Assembly (NCBI RefSeq): GCF_002906575.1
Contig: NZ_CP026309.1
Coordinates: 3,162,001 to 3,226,000, forward strand
DNA: 64,000 nt
Direction of reading: 5' to 3'
Source: Salinigranum rubrum
GTDB lineage: Archaea; Halobacteriota; Halobacteria; Halobacteriales; Haloferacaceae
Positions within the stretch are counted from its first letter, which is position 1, and each line of letters starts with the position of its first letter. Positions 10,268-18,503 of this stretch are shown in pieces. A program made the translations under genes and the position numbers. The notes under the pieces are model-generated. The model was not told the origin of the DNA. It searched no databases and was given only the letters and a program-made list of their open reading frames with translations.

Positions 10268-11520
10268 GCGAGTCCCTCGACGCTGCGGACAGTGACGCGA
10301 ACCGAACCGAGGCGACCGGCACGCGGTCGAACGGTCGGACGCACCCGCCCGCGACGTCGCAGTCGCCGTCTTCGTCCGTCGTCGAGCCCTGGAACGGGAG
10401 GCGGGTCCGATCCGAATACGCGGAGGAAGATACAACTGGTGTCATCCCTGATGGGCGTACTGGCATGTCAGGCGACCCCGCGTCGAGACCCGACGACCCG
10501 CTCGAACCGAGCGTCTCGGACGAGAGCGAGCAGACGGGTCTCGCAGCGCGGGTCCAACTCCTCGAGTTCGAGAACGCGCGGCTCCGGAAAGAACGTGTCC
10601 GGACGACCGAGCGCCGTCACCGACGGGGTGCGCTCGGATTCCTCGCGCTGGGCGCGCTGTCGGCGGTCGCGGGGTACGCCCTCCCGGAGTCGCGGACGCT
10701 CCTGTTCTCGCTGGCCGGAATCGGCCTGTTCAGCGCCGTCTTGACGTACTATCTGACGGGGAGCAGTCTCATCAGCGTCAGCACCATCGAACGGGTGTAT
10801 CTCGCGCACGCCGAGACGCTCGCAGAGGTGGTCAGTGAACTCGGTCTGCAGGACGTCGGGGTCTACGTCCCCACCGCCAGCGGGAGCGAACGCGAAGGGC
10901 TCAGCAACGTCCGACTGTTCGTGCCCCAACAGGCGGAGTACGAACTCCCCGACGATCTGGAGTCCGTGTTCGTCGTCACCGACGACGGACGCCGGCGAGG
11001 CGTCGCGGTTCACCCCGTCGGCTCTGCGCTCTTCGCGACGTTCGCCGAGTCGCTCCGCGACCCACTGGCAGAGACGCCCGACGAGTTGGCGACACAGCTC
11101 TCGGTCGCCCTCCTCGAAGAGTTCGAGCTGGTTTCGGAGGCGACACCGGAGTACGACCCGACGAACCACCGGATTACGGTTCGGGTTCGCGACAGCGCGC
11201 TCGGTCCCGTCGACCGGTTCGACCACCCCGTCGCCTCCTTCGTGGCGACGGGTCTCGCCCACGGACTCGGCCGTCCGATCCGCGCCGAGGTCCACCACCG
11301 GGACGACGACGTCGCGCTCGTCGTCTGCTCGTGGGACGACACCGAGACGGCCGAGGGGACGAACGAGAACGAGACCGAGGCCGGCGGGGACGAACACGTC
11401 GGTCCCGGGGCGGACGGCGACGCGAGAGCCGGCACCGACATCGACAGCGAGCGAGGCGACGACGAGACCGAGGCGAGCGATGGACCGGCCGTCGAGGCCG
11501 ACGGCGACGGACAGCGATAG
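10264..11520 (+). CDS. Haloarchaeal membrane-anchored protein of the DUF58 cluster (DUF7982-like)
   Basis: 418 residues from ATG 10264, overlapping the previous stop. An internal ATG at 10465 (MSGDPASRPDDPLE) is an alternative start, because residues 1-65 are low-complexity and polar. A short coiled-coil (LAARVQLLEFENARLRKERV) precedes two transmembrane helices (about residues 120-160, GALGFLALGALSAVAGYAL and LLFSLAGIGLFSAVLTYYL). A roughly 200-residue mixed alpha/beta domain follows, then a long acidic disordered tail rich in Glu, Asp and Gly. I recognise it as a haloarchaeal family regularly linked to DUF58/DUF7519 genes, with no known activity. It ends the plus-strand half of the envelope cluster. 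Confidence 0.75.
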   Translation: MSESLDAADSDANRTEATGTRSNGRTHPPATSQSPSSSVVEPWNGRRVRSEYAEEDTTGVIPDGRTGMSGDPASRPDDPLEPSVSDESEQTGLAARVQLLEFENARLRKERVRTTERRHRRGALGFLALGALSAVAGYALPESRTLLFSLAGIGLFSAVLTYYLTGSSLISVSTIERVYLAHAETLAEVVSELGLQDVGVYVPTASGSEREGLSNVRLFVPQQAEYELPDDLESVFVVTDDGRRRGVAVHPVGSALFATFAESLRDPLAETPDELATQLSVALLEEFELVSEATPEYDPTNHRITVRVRDSALGPVDRFDHPVASFVATGLAHGLGRPIRAEVHHRDDDVALVVCSWDDTETAEGTNENETEAGGDEHVGPGADGDARAGTDIDSERGDDETEASDGPAVEADGDGQR

Positions 11521-11743
11521 CATAGCGGAGCGCGTCCTCGACGAATCTCGCCGTTCTGGCGCTGCTGGCGTCGACGACCGGTCCGGTGGCTTCATTTCTA
11601 ACACGCATAGATCATCGACACACGTCTATCAACGTCCAACGCGTGACGGCGCGGGAGAGGGCGTCGCTATCGCGACGGGCGACTCGGTCTCCGGTGGGAC
11701 ACGAGACCGAGGACGAGAACGAGGCAACGACCCGGACCCGAAG

Positions 11744-12889
11744 CTACTGCTCTGTCGCGTCGACCGACGACTCCCGGGCGAGTTCTCGAATGGCCCGTGC
11801 GACTCGCTCGACCCGGTCGTCGTCCCACTCCGGTCGGTGGTCGTGGAGCTGTTCGACGAGGGCCGCCTCGTCGACCTGTGACGGGGTCGTCTCCCGTCTC
11901 TTCCGGAAGCGCGCACCCAACGACCCAGGGGTGCGGTTGCGTGACGTCACCGCCGCGAGTGTACGAGCAGCGCGGCGTCGGAACCGGCGTCGAACCGACG
12001 ACCGCCCGACGAGCGTGGTCAGGAGGCCGACCACGAGGACGCAGGCCACGCCGACGGCGACCTGGAGTGTCGGAACCGTCTGGACGGCCTCGACCGCTCG
12101 GCCGACGGGCGGGACGGGCCCGCCGTGTGAGTAGTCGAGCAACACGCGGTCGTGTCTGGAGAAGACGTTTCGGACGAACGCGGCGTTGCCCGGCCGGTCG
12201 AGCATGACGTTGATGAGCGCGCTCGAATCGGCGACGACGAGGACGGTGCCCGCACCGATTCGCTCTGCCGTCACGAACGGGTAGGGGCCGAACGACGTGG
12301 GAACGACGCTCCCGTCGGCGTCGACGACGGTGGCGAACTCCGAGGACTCGACGAGGGTCTGCGCATCGTTGGGGACGACGTACGTGCCGTGGTTCAGCGT
12401 GAACGTGTCGACGCCGGTGAGGAGACTCGACGTCGTGTCGGGGCGCGCGACGGGCATCGTCGGGGAGTTGTAGTACGCCTCCTCGTCGACCAGCAGGCGC
12501 CCGTCGAGTCGACTCGTCGCCCCGATGTCGGTCAGAAGGGTGTTGGAGTGGGGCCCGAAGTCCTCGGCGACGACGAGCGTCCCGCCCCGACGGACGAACC
12601 GCTCGACCTGAGCGGCTTCCTCGGGAGCGTACGGACGGGTCGGCGAGAGGACGACCGCGACGGTTCCCGGCGCAGGGGTCGTCCCGTACGCCGCGACGTC
12701 GAGCGTGATGTCGCTTTCGACCTCGGCGTCCGTCGCGAGCGCCTGGAGTTCGGAGCCACCGTGCCACTGGCCGTTGTACGGGCTGAACGAGGCCGTCGAA
12801 GTCGCCGTCGCAGCCACGAGCGCGACGACGACGACGAGCGTGAAGACGAGCAGCGACCACTCGCTTCGCTGCAGTCGGCCGAGGGACAT
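11744..12889 (-). CDS. DUF4350 domain membrane protein
   Basis: 381 residues. The start ATG 12889 was chosen because it overlaps the stop of the upstream 89-residue gene; the frame runs further upstream, but that stretch is antisense to that gene. Residues 12-35 form an N-terminal transmembrane helix (LLVFTLVVVVALVAATA). A GATase-like DUF4350 domain follows, with VAVVLSPTRPYAPEEAAQV, VRRGGTLVVAEDFG and VLVVADSSALINVML. A second transmembrane helix lies near residues 275-300 (VAVGVACVLVVGLLTTLVG), followed by a basic then acidic cytoplasmic tail. DUF4350 proteins sit beside DUF58/MoxR/DUF4129 genes in many genomes and are thought to be part of the same envelope module; the reaction is unknown. 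The convergent plus-strand gene ends 223 bp away. Confidence 0.85.
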   Translation of the reverse strand: MSLGRLQRSEWSLLVFTLVVVVALVAATATSTASFSPYNGQWHGGSELQALATDAEVESDITLDVAAYGTTPAPGTVAVVLSPTRPYAPEEAAQVERFVRRGGTLVVAEDFGPHSNTLLTDIGATSRLDGRLLVDEEAYYNSPTMPVARPDTTSSLLTGVDTFTLNHGTYVVPNDAQTLVESSEFATVVDADGSVVPTSFGPYPFVTAERIGAGTVLVVADSSALINVMLDRPGNAAFVRNVFSRHDRVLLDYSHGGPVPPVGRAVEAVQTVPTLQVAVGVACVLVVGLLTTLVGRSSVRRRFRRRAARTLAAVTSRNRTPGSLGARFRKRRETTPSQVDEAALVEQLHDHRPEWDDDRVERVARAIRELARESSVDATEQ

Positions 12890-13158
12890 CAGAGCGTCCC
12901 GGCCCACGCGGCCATGACCGCCGTCACGACGACGTAACCGAAGCCGACGACTCCGACCAGTGTGATCGGCAGGAGGCGGCGGCGCCAGTTCGCCGTTCGG
13001 TTGACGGGCGCTGTCAGTTCGCTCAAGACGAGATACCCCAAAAACGAGACGACGTACAGCCGCTCGAAGGAGAGCGAGTCGAGAACCGAGAGGACGGCGG
13101 CACCGAGGACCATCCACAGCGTGACCAGGCGGACGAATCGGAGCCGTTGCGGTACCAT
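12889..13158 (-). CDS. Small membrane protein coupled to the DUF4350 gene
   Basis: 89 residues with a basic N-terminus (MVPQRLRFVRL) and probably three hydrophobic segments: VTLWMVLGAAVLSVLDSL, LYVVSFLGYLVLSEL and LLPITLVGVVGFGYVVVTAVM. Its stop codon overlaps the ATG of the DUF4350 gene, so the two are translationally coupled and likely form one membrane unit. No enzymatic motif is visible, and the protein looks like a small scaffold or assembly subunit. This is inferred from coupling and size only. Confidence 0.75.
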   Translation of the reverse strand: MVPQRLRFVRLVTLWMVLGAAVLSVLDSLSFERLYVVSFLGYLVLSELTAPVNRTANWRRRLLPITLVGVVGFGYVVVTAVMAAWAGTL

Positions 13159-13675
13159 TACACGGATCTAACGCGGTCCCCAGCGTTAGTTTGTCAGCAC
13201 ATAACCCCGCGACGTCGCCGTCTCGACACCGACGAGCGACCGCTCGCCGTGCATACCGAGGCCGAACCGTACGTACAGAGACCGAGCCACGGGTACTGAA
13301 ACCGAAACGCCGACTCGCGTGATTCGCGCGACGCGTACAACACCGGAAAACGACGACTGACCGACCGTGTCGACGAGCGGAGCGGCGCCAGTCCGAAACA
13401 GGGGCCAGTCCGAACTGCGAGCCTGTTCGTCTGCCGCTCGTCGGTTTTCGGCAATCAGATGTGAACGTTAGGAGACCATTTGTGATCGATCTATCCGTCG
13501 AAACGCCCGAAACCGCGGGCGGAAGGCTACGCCGTGGACCGGCAAAAGCGACCTGACAGGCGCTGAGACCGTCGATTTATACTGGTAATACAACCACGCG
13601 TATAGCTTCGCGATAATCATGATAGCTGTATTATAACTATCCACGTTCCTCGCCTCGGTTCTGACCGAACATAAC
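13159..13675. other. 517-bp gap, divergent promoter region
   Basis: No credible coding sequence: possible frames are short, Arg-rich and antisense-like. An AT-rich block at about 13600-13640, with a TATA-like GTATTATAAC at 13628-13637, lies about 40 nt before the epimerase gene and probably drives it. Confidence 0.4.
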
Positions 13676-14692
13676 ATGCACACAACCTGGAACCAGACCC
13701 CGGTCCTCGTCACCGGCGGAGCAGGCTTCATCGGTTCGTTCCTCGTCGAACGACTCGTCGCACTCGGTGCCGACGTCGTCGTCGCGGACAACCTCTCGCG
13801 TGGAGGCGCCGACAAGCTGGCCGCCGTGGTCGACCAGGTCGAACTCCGCCCCGTCGACCTCACGACGATGGAGGGCTGTCTCCGCGCGACCGAGGGGGTA
13901 GAGGTCGTCTTCCATCTCGCGGCTAGCGTCGGCGGCGTCCACTACATCGAGCGTGAGAACGTCGGCGGATTGACGCCGAGCGTGCTGATGAACCAGCACG
14001 TCCTCGAAGCCTGCCGCATCCGCGGTATCGACCGTCTCGTCTTCGCGTCGAGCGCCTGTATCTACCGGCAGCGGACCGACGACCTCAACGAGTTCAGCGA
14101 GGACCAGGGCTACCCCGCACACCCCTTCTCCACGTACGGCTGGGCGAAGGTCCTCGGCGAAGTCGCCTGCAAGGCGTACCACGACGACTACGGGATGCAG
14201 ACCGTCTCGGCCCGTATCTTCAACGCGTACGGCCCGCGCGAGAGCTTAGACCCCGACTCCAGCCACGTCATCCCGTCGCTCTGTCGGAAGGTCATCGAGG
14301 CTCCCGACGGCGGCAGCATCGAGATTTTCGGCGACGGCACCCAGGAACGGGGCTTCATCTACGTGACCGACCTCGTCGACGGACTCGTCCGCGCGGCCGA
14401 GGTGAAAGGCGACGGCGGCGTCGTCAACATCGGAAACGCCCACGAGGTCGTCAGCATCGCCGACCTCGCCGCCCGCGTCATCGCTATCTCCGGGAAAGAG
14501 CTACAAATCGAACACGACCTCTCCGGGCCGACCGGAACCAACCGCTACTGCGCAGATATGACTACTATGAAGAAGGAACTGAACTGGGAACCGACCGTCT
14601 CTCTCGACGACGGGTTGAAACGCGTGTACGACTGGGCGGCCGACGAACTCGGCGCCAAACGGCCCGTGCTGGCCGACGGAGGGGACCGATGA
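13676..14692 (+). CDS. NAD-dependent epimerase/dehydratase, extended SDR (nucleotide-sugar)
   Basis: 338 residues. The dinucleotide-binding motif TGGAGFIGS is at residues 13-21. The catalytic region has Ser125-Ser126 (FASSACIY) and Tyr154-x3-Lys158 (YGWAK), all intact. NAYGPRES and GDGTQERGFIYVTDLV are typical nucleotide-sugar-binding segments of the UDP-glucose 4-epimerase / GDP-sugar epimerase branch. The cytoplasmic product would interconvert or dehydrate a nucleotide-bound sugar for surface glycan synthesis; the exact sugar is not readable. It is the first gene of a three-gene set with a second SDR (overlapping ATGA) and a GT4 transferase. A TATA-like element lies about 40 nt upstream. 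Confidence 0.92.
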   Translation: MHTTWNQTPVLVTGGAGFIGSFLVERLVALGADVVVADNLSRGGADKLAAVVDQVELRPVDLTTMEGCLRATEGVEVVFHLAASVGGVHYIERENVGGLTPSVLMNQHVLEACRIRGIDRLVFASSACIYRQRTDDLNEFSEDQGYPAHPFSTYGWAKVLGEVACKAYHDDYGMQTVSARIFNAYGPRESLDPDSSHVIPSLCRKVIEAPDGGSIEIFGDGTQERGFIYVTDLVDGLVRAAEVKGDGGVVNIGNAHEVVSIADLAARVIAISGKELQIEHDLSGPTGTNRYCADMTTMKKELNWEPTVSLDDGLKRVYDWAADELGAKRPVLADGGDR

Positions 14693-15705
14693 GCTTCGTC
14701 GGGGAGCGGGTGCTCGTCACCGGCGGCGCGTCGTTCATCGGCTCGCACCTCGTCGAGGACCTCGTCGCCGCCGGCGCGGACGTCCGCGTCGCCGACGACT
14801 TCTCCTCGGGGCGAAACGAGAACCTCACGGCGGTCTGGGACGACATCGAAGTGGTTGAGGGCGACCTCAAGGACCCCTTCTTCGCCCGCAAGGCCACGGA
14901 GGGAATGGATCGGGTGTTCCACCTCGCCGCCGACCACGGCGGCCGCGGCTACATCTCGAAGTACCCCGCGAACTGCGCGACCAACATGGCGCTCGACAAC
15001 ACCGTGTTCGAGGCCGCCGCGAAGAACGACGTGCCGAAGATCACGTTCGCCTCCAGCGCCTGTGCCTACCCGACCGACATCCAGCAGGAACGGACCCCCC
15101 TCCGAGAGGACATGATCTCCTTCGACGTGCGCGGCGGCGCGTTCGCCGACGAGACGTACGGCTGGGCGAAGCTCATGGGCGAACTCTCGCTCAGGGCGTT
15201 CCACGAGCAGTACGGCGTCGACGCCTCCTCGGTTCGCATCTTCACCGCGTACGGCCCGCGAGAGAACGAATCGCACGCCGTCATCGCGCTCATGGCGAAG
15301 GCGTACGCCGAGCAAGAGCCCTTCCAGATCTGGGGCGACGGCGAGCAGACGCGCAACTTCACCTACGTGAACGACATCACCCGCGCGCTGATGCTCGCGA
15401 GCGAACACATCACCGACGGCTCCGCCGTCAACGCGGGCGTCCCCGACTACATCTCCATCAACGAAGTGTGCGAGGTCATCTTCGACAAACTCGGCTGGCG
15501 TCCCGACGAGATAGACTACATGACCGACAAGCCCGTCGGCGTCAAACACCGCGCCGCGGACACGACCCGCGCCGAGGAACTGCTCGGCTGGACGCCCGAG
15601 TACTCCCTCGAAGCGGGCATCGAGCGGACCCTCGACTGGTACGTCACCCACCGGAAGAAGGAGGACGTCCGCCGCGACCTCGAGACGCTCCTGACCTCGC
15701 GCTGA
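14689..15705 (+). CDS. Second NAD-dependent epimerase/dehydratase, extended SDR
   Basis: 338 residues, starting inside the previous stop (ATGA). TGGASFIGSHL is the cofactor-binding glycine motif. The FASSACAYPT serine and Tyr157-x3-Lys161 (YGWAK) complete the catalytic set. FTAYGPREN and WGDGEQTRNFTYVNDI match the nucleotide-sugar branch. It is a paralogue of the gene before it (same length, same motif spacing, clear sequence similarity), so the pair probably arose by duplication and may act in successive steps or as a heteromer. Product specificity is unknown. Confidence 0.92.
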   Translation: MSFVGERVLVTGGASFIGSHLVEDLVAAGADVRVADDFSSGRNENLTAVWDDIEVVEGDLKDPFFARKATEGMDRVFHLAADHGGRGYISKYPANCATNMALDNTVFEAAAKNDVPKITFASSACAYPTDIQQERTPLREDMISFDVRGGAFADETYGWAKLMGELSLRAFHEQYGVDASSVRIFTAYGPRENESHAVIALMAKAYAEQEPFQIWGDGEQTRNFTYVNDITRALMLASEHITDGSAVNAGVPDYISINEVCEVIFDKLGWRPDEIDYMTDKPVGVKHRAADTTRAEELLGWTPEYSLEAGIERTLDWYVTHRKKEDVRRDLETLLTSR

Positions 15706-15750
15706 GGTTCGAGCCAGTCGCAGGCACGTCCTACGTTTCTCACACCAACG

Positions 15751-17106
15751 ATGACTCACACCGCATCCGCTTCTGAACCCGCCGGCACGCGCGACGACCG
15801 CGAGTACGTCCTCGTCACCGAGTACTTCGCGCCCGACACCGCCTCGACCGGCGTGTTGATGACCGACCTCGCCGTCGGTCTCCGCCAGCGCGGCCTCGAC
15901 ATCTCCGTCCTGACGAGCCAGCCGAACTACCACAGCGGCGAGAACGAACGTCAGCCTCGACGCACGGTGCACGAGGGGGTTCCCGTCCGCCGCATCCGCG
16001 CCCCACAGCTCCGACAGTCGTCGCTGCCGCGCCGACTGTTCAACTGGACCCTCTTCACGCTCGTCGCCGCGCTGACGCTGTTGTTCTCCTCCCCGCCGAG
16101 GGGACGCGACCGCGAACTCCTGTTCGTCTCGAACCCGCCGTTCCTCCCGCCGGCGCTGTGGCTCGTCGCGCGGCTCCGCGGCTGGGACTACACGTACATC
16201 GTCTACGACCTCTACCCGGACAACATGGTCGAACTCGGCTACCTGAGCGACGGTGTCGTCGTCCGCGTCTGGTCGTCGCTGCACCGCCGGGTGTTCCGGG
16301 CCGCGCGGGCCGTCGTCGCGCTCGGCCCGGTGATGCGCGAACGCATCACCCGCGTCGCCGGCACGGGGTTCGACGCCGAGAAGGTCGCCATCGTCCACAA
16401 CTGGCAGGACGGGTCGTTCGTCGTCCCTCGCGCGAAGGAGGAGAACTGGTTCAGCGCCGAACACGGCCTCGTCGACCGGTTCACCCTCGTTTACTCGGGC
16501 AACATCGGTACCTTCCACGACCTCGACACGCTGGTCGAGGCGGCCGCCCGCGTCGACGACCCCGGCGTCCACTTCCTCGTCGTCGGCGAGGGCGACAACA
16601 AGCGACACGTCCGCACTCTCGCGGCCGAACTCGGCCTCGGTCCCGACCGGGTGACGTTCCTCCCGTACCAGGAGTGGGATGACCTCCCCTACAGCCTCAC
16701 CGCGGGCGACGCGATGGTCGTCACGGTCCGAGAGGGGTTCGAGGGGCTGTGCGTGTCGAGCAAGCTCTACACCGCGATGGCGACGGGGCGGCCCGTCCTC
16801 TGCATCGCCCAGCCGGATTCGGACGAGGCGCGCATCGTCGAGGGGTTCGACGCCGGCCAGCAGGTCGCCCAGGGCGACGTCGAGGCGCTCGTCGTCGCCG
16901 TCGACCGCTGGCGCGCCGACCCCGCGTTCTACCGCCGCCAGGCTGAAAACGCCCGGCGCGCGTTCGACGCACACTTCGCGCGGGACGAGGCCATCGGCAA
17001 CTACCACGCCCTGCTGACCCGCGGGCCGACAGCGGTGAGCGACGTGACCTCACCCGAGCGCGAGACCGAGATGGTCGACACCGGGGCGGCCACGGCAGAC
17101 GACTGA
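15751..17106 (+). CDS. Glycosyltransferase family 4 (GT-B fold, WbuB-like)
   Basis: 451 residues. The N-terminal Rossmann half begins VLVTEYFAPDTASTGVLMTD, a donor of the WbuB/WcaI-like style. Residues about 95-150 include a hydrophobic patch (LFTLVAALTLLF; PPFLPPALWLVARL), suggesting membrane association. The C-terminal half has LVYSGNIGTFHDLDTLV, VVGEGDNKRHV and the donor-site region VTVREGFEGLCVSSKLYTAMA with the conserved Glu. It probably uses a nucleotide sugar made by the two upstream dehydratases. It starts 45 bp after them and is likely in the same transcript. Confidence 0.9.
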   Translation: MTHTASASEPAGTRDDREYVLVTEYFAPDTASTGVLMTDLAVGLRQRGLDISVLTSQPNYHSGENERQPRRTVHEGVPVRRIRAPQLRQSSLPRRLFNWTLFTLVAALTLLFSSPPRGRDRELLFVSNPPFLPPALWLVARLRGWDYTYIVYDLYPDNMVELGYLSDGVVVRVWSSLHRRVFRAARAVVALGPVMRERITRVAGTGFDAEKVAIVHNWQDGSFVVPRAKEENWFSAEHGLVDRFTLVYSGNIGTFHDLDTLVEAAARVDDPGVHFLVVGEGDNKRHVRTLAAELGLGPDRVTFLPYQEWDDLPYSLTAGDAMVVTVREGFEGLCVSSKLYTAMATGRPVLCIAQPDSDEARIVEGFDAGQQVAQGDVEALVVAVDRWRADPAFYRRQAENARRAFDAHFARDEAIGNYHALLTRGPTAVSDVTSPERETEMVDTGAATADD

Positions 17107-17120
17107 CGACGACCGCTCGG

Positions 17121-17648
17121 TCACTCGCTCCCGTCGACGACGCGACCGTGGACGTCGATTTCGCCGTTTCGAATCCGGGTGCTGCTGATCCGCGTGCCGT
17201 CCTCGGCGACGACGAACGGCGCGGTGTGGATTTCGAGGGGTCGCAGCCCTTCTTCGATACGCTGTCGGTTGATCTCGTGAGCGCGTCGCTGCGCCTTCGA
17301 CTCGGGCGAGGCGATGAGCGCGTCGACCCCCTCGTCGGTCGCGGCCGGCCCCCGCGTGTCGGTCAGTTCCGTGATCTCGTACGAGGCGGAGTACGCGCGG
17401 CTCAGGCGGGCGAGTTCCTCGTCGAGCGCCGCCCACCGCTCCTCGTCGGATCCGAGGAGGCTCCCCTGGTCGGGGTCGCTCCGCGTCCGGGCGGCGAGGT
17501 CCGAGGACGTGAGGCCGACGACGACGTGTCCGTCGCCGGGGCCGTCGTGGCTGGCCGTCTGGAACGCCGCGTGTAAGAGCGCACGGTGGCCGTTGTGGAT
17601 CGGTGTGAACGTCCCGCCGACGATCGCCGTGCGGTCAGTGTCCGTCAC
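17121..17648 (-). CDS. coaD: Phosphopantetheine adenylyltransferase, archaeal type (coenzyme A synthesis)
   Basis: 175 residues from GTG 17648. The nucleotidyltransferase motif GGTFTPIHNGH (11-21) has the H-x2-H pair at 18 and 21 used for ATP binding, and ISSTRIRNGEI near residue 155 is the second conserved nucleotide-binding motif. Family knowledge: transfers AMP from ATP to 4'-phosphopantetheine, giving dephospho-CoA. Length and motif style fit the archaeal branch rather than bacterial CoaD. The same frame extends far upstream, but that part is antisense to another gene. Convergent with the GT4 gene (stops 15 bp apart); housekeeping rather than locus-specific. Confidence 0.9.
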   Translation of the reverse strand: MTDTDRTAIVGGTFTPIHNGHRALLHAAFQTASHDGPGDGHVVVGLTSSDLAARTRSDPDQGSLLGSDEERWAALDEELARLSRAYSASYEITELTDTRGPAATDEGVDALIASPESKAQRRAHEINRQRIEEGLRPLEIHTAPFVVAEDGTRISSTRIRNGEIDVHGRVVDGSE

Positions 17649-17753
17649 GGTCGTGCCTTCCGTCCCCACGTTGGTATAGGTACCTGTCGCCTCCTGAGCG
17701 TGAGCCGACAGAACGCTTTTGTCCGTCGGATTCACACCGGACGGTGAACCACC

Positions 17754-18401
17754 GTGTCCCTCCCGAGCGCGGCCGCGCGAGCGACGGAACGAGTCATCCG
17801 CGCCGGCATCGTCGCGGTCCTCGTCGTCGGCGTCCGTCGTCGCGACCCCGGCGCGGTCGTCAACGCCGTGCTCGCGCTCGCCGGCAGCTACCTCCCCAAC
17901 GCCATCGAGCGACGCTATCCCGTTCGGTTCCACCCGTGGCAGCGCGTCTACACGGAGACGGCGATGCTCACCCACGCCGTCGGCATGCTCGGCCCCTACG
18001 ACGACGTCTGGTGGTGGGACCACCTGACGCACGTCCACACGGCGACGCTCCTCGGCGGCGTCTCCCACGCCGTCGCGCGACGCGCGGGGTACGACCCCCG
18101 CCCGCACGTGGTCGCCGGCGTCGTCGGCGGGGGCGCCCTCTGGGAGGTCGTCGAGTACGTCACCCACGGGCTCTCCCGCCGGGTCGGGTTCGACCCCGTC
18201 CTCGTCTCGTACGGCCGGGTCGACACCGCCCTCGACCTCGTGTTCGACCTGCTCGGGGCGCTCGTCGTCGTCGCGCTCGGCGACGGTCTGCTCGAGAACT
18301 TCCACGACGACGACTCCGGCGTCGACGAGACCGACCACGACCGCGTCGACCCGAGTCACGACATGCAGGGGACCCCCTCCTCGGATCGGCGCAGTAGCTA
18401 A
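17754..18401 (+). CDS. DUF2238/YjdF-like integral membrane protein
   Basis: 215 residues, GTG start at 17754. Hydrophobic segments lie near residues 15-27, 35-48, 70-80, 92-105, 118-132 and 160-180. The signature WWWDHLTHVHTATLLGG with an HLTH pair, and later LWEVVEYVTHG and DLVFDLLGALVV, match the DUF2238/YjdF membrane family. The tail (about 180-215) is acidic and His/Asp-rich. Function is unknown; the conserved His/Asp/Glu residues inside the membrane suggest metal or proton chemistry, but that is inference. It stands alone between coaD (divergent) and the ATPase (102 bp downstream). Confidence 0.8.
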   Translation: MSLPSAAARATERVIRAGIVAVLVVGVRRRDPGAVVNAVLALAGSYLPNAIERRYPVRFHPWQRVYTETAMLTHAVGMLGPYDDVWWWDHLTHVHTATLLGGVSHAVARRAGYDPRPHVVAGVVGGGALWEVVEYVTHGLSRRVGFDPVLVSYGRVDTALDLVFDLLGALVVVALGDGLLENFHDDDSGVDETDHDRVDPSHDMQGTPSSDRRSS

Positions 18402-18503
18402 ACCGCCCGCCCGAGACGTACCGACAGCCACCATGTCCCCCACGACATCGCACGCCCCGCCCGAACCGCCGCGGCCCGCCGAACCCCGCCGCTCACGACA
18501 CGG

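Noticed and set aside
14545-17007. An 820-codon minus-strand frame opposite the epimerases and GT4 gene
   Set aside because: Antisense shadow of high-GC coding DNA; Val/Asp/Arg-rich with no motif, while the opposite strand has complete enzyme signatures.
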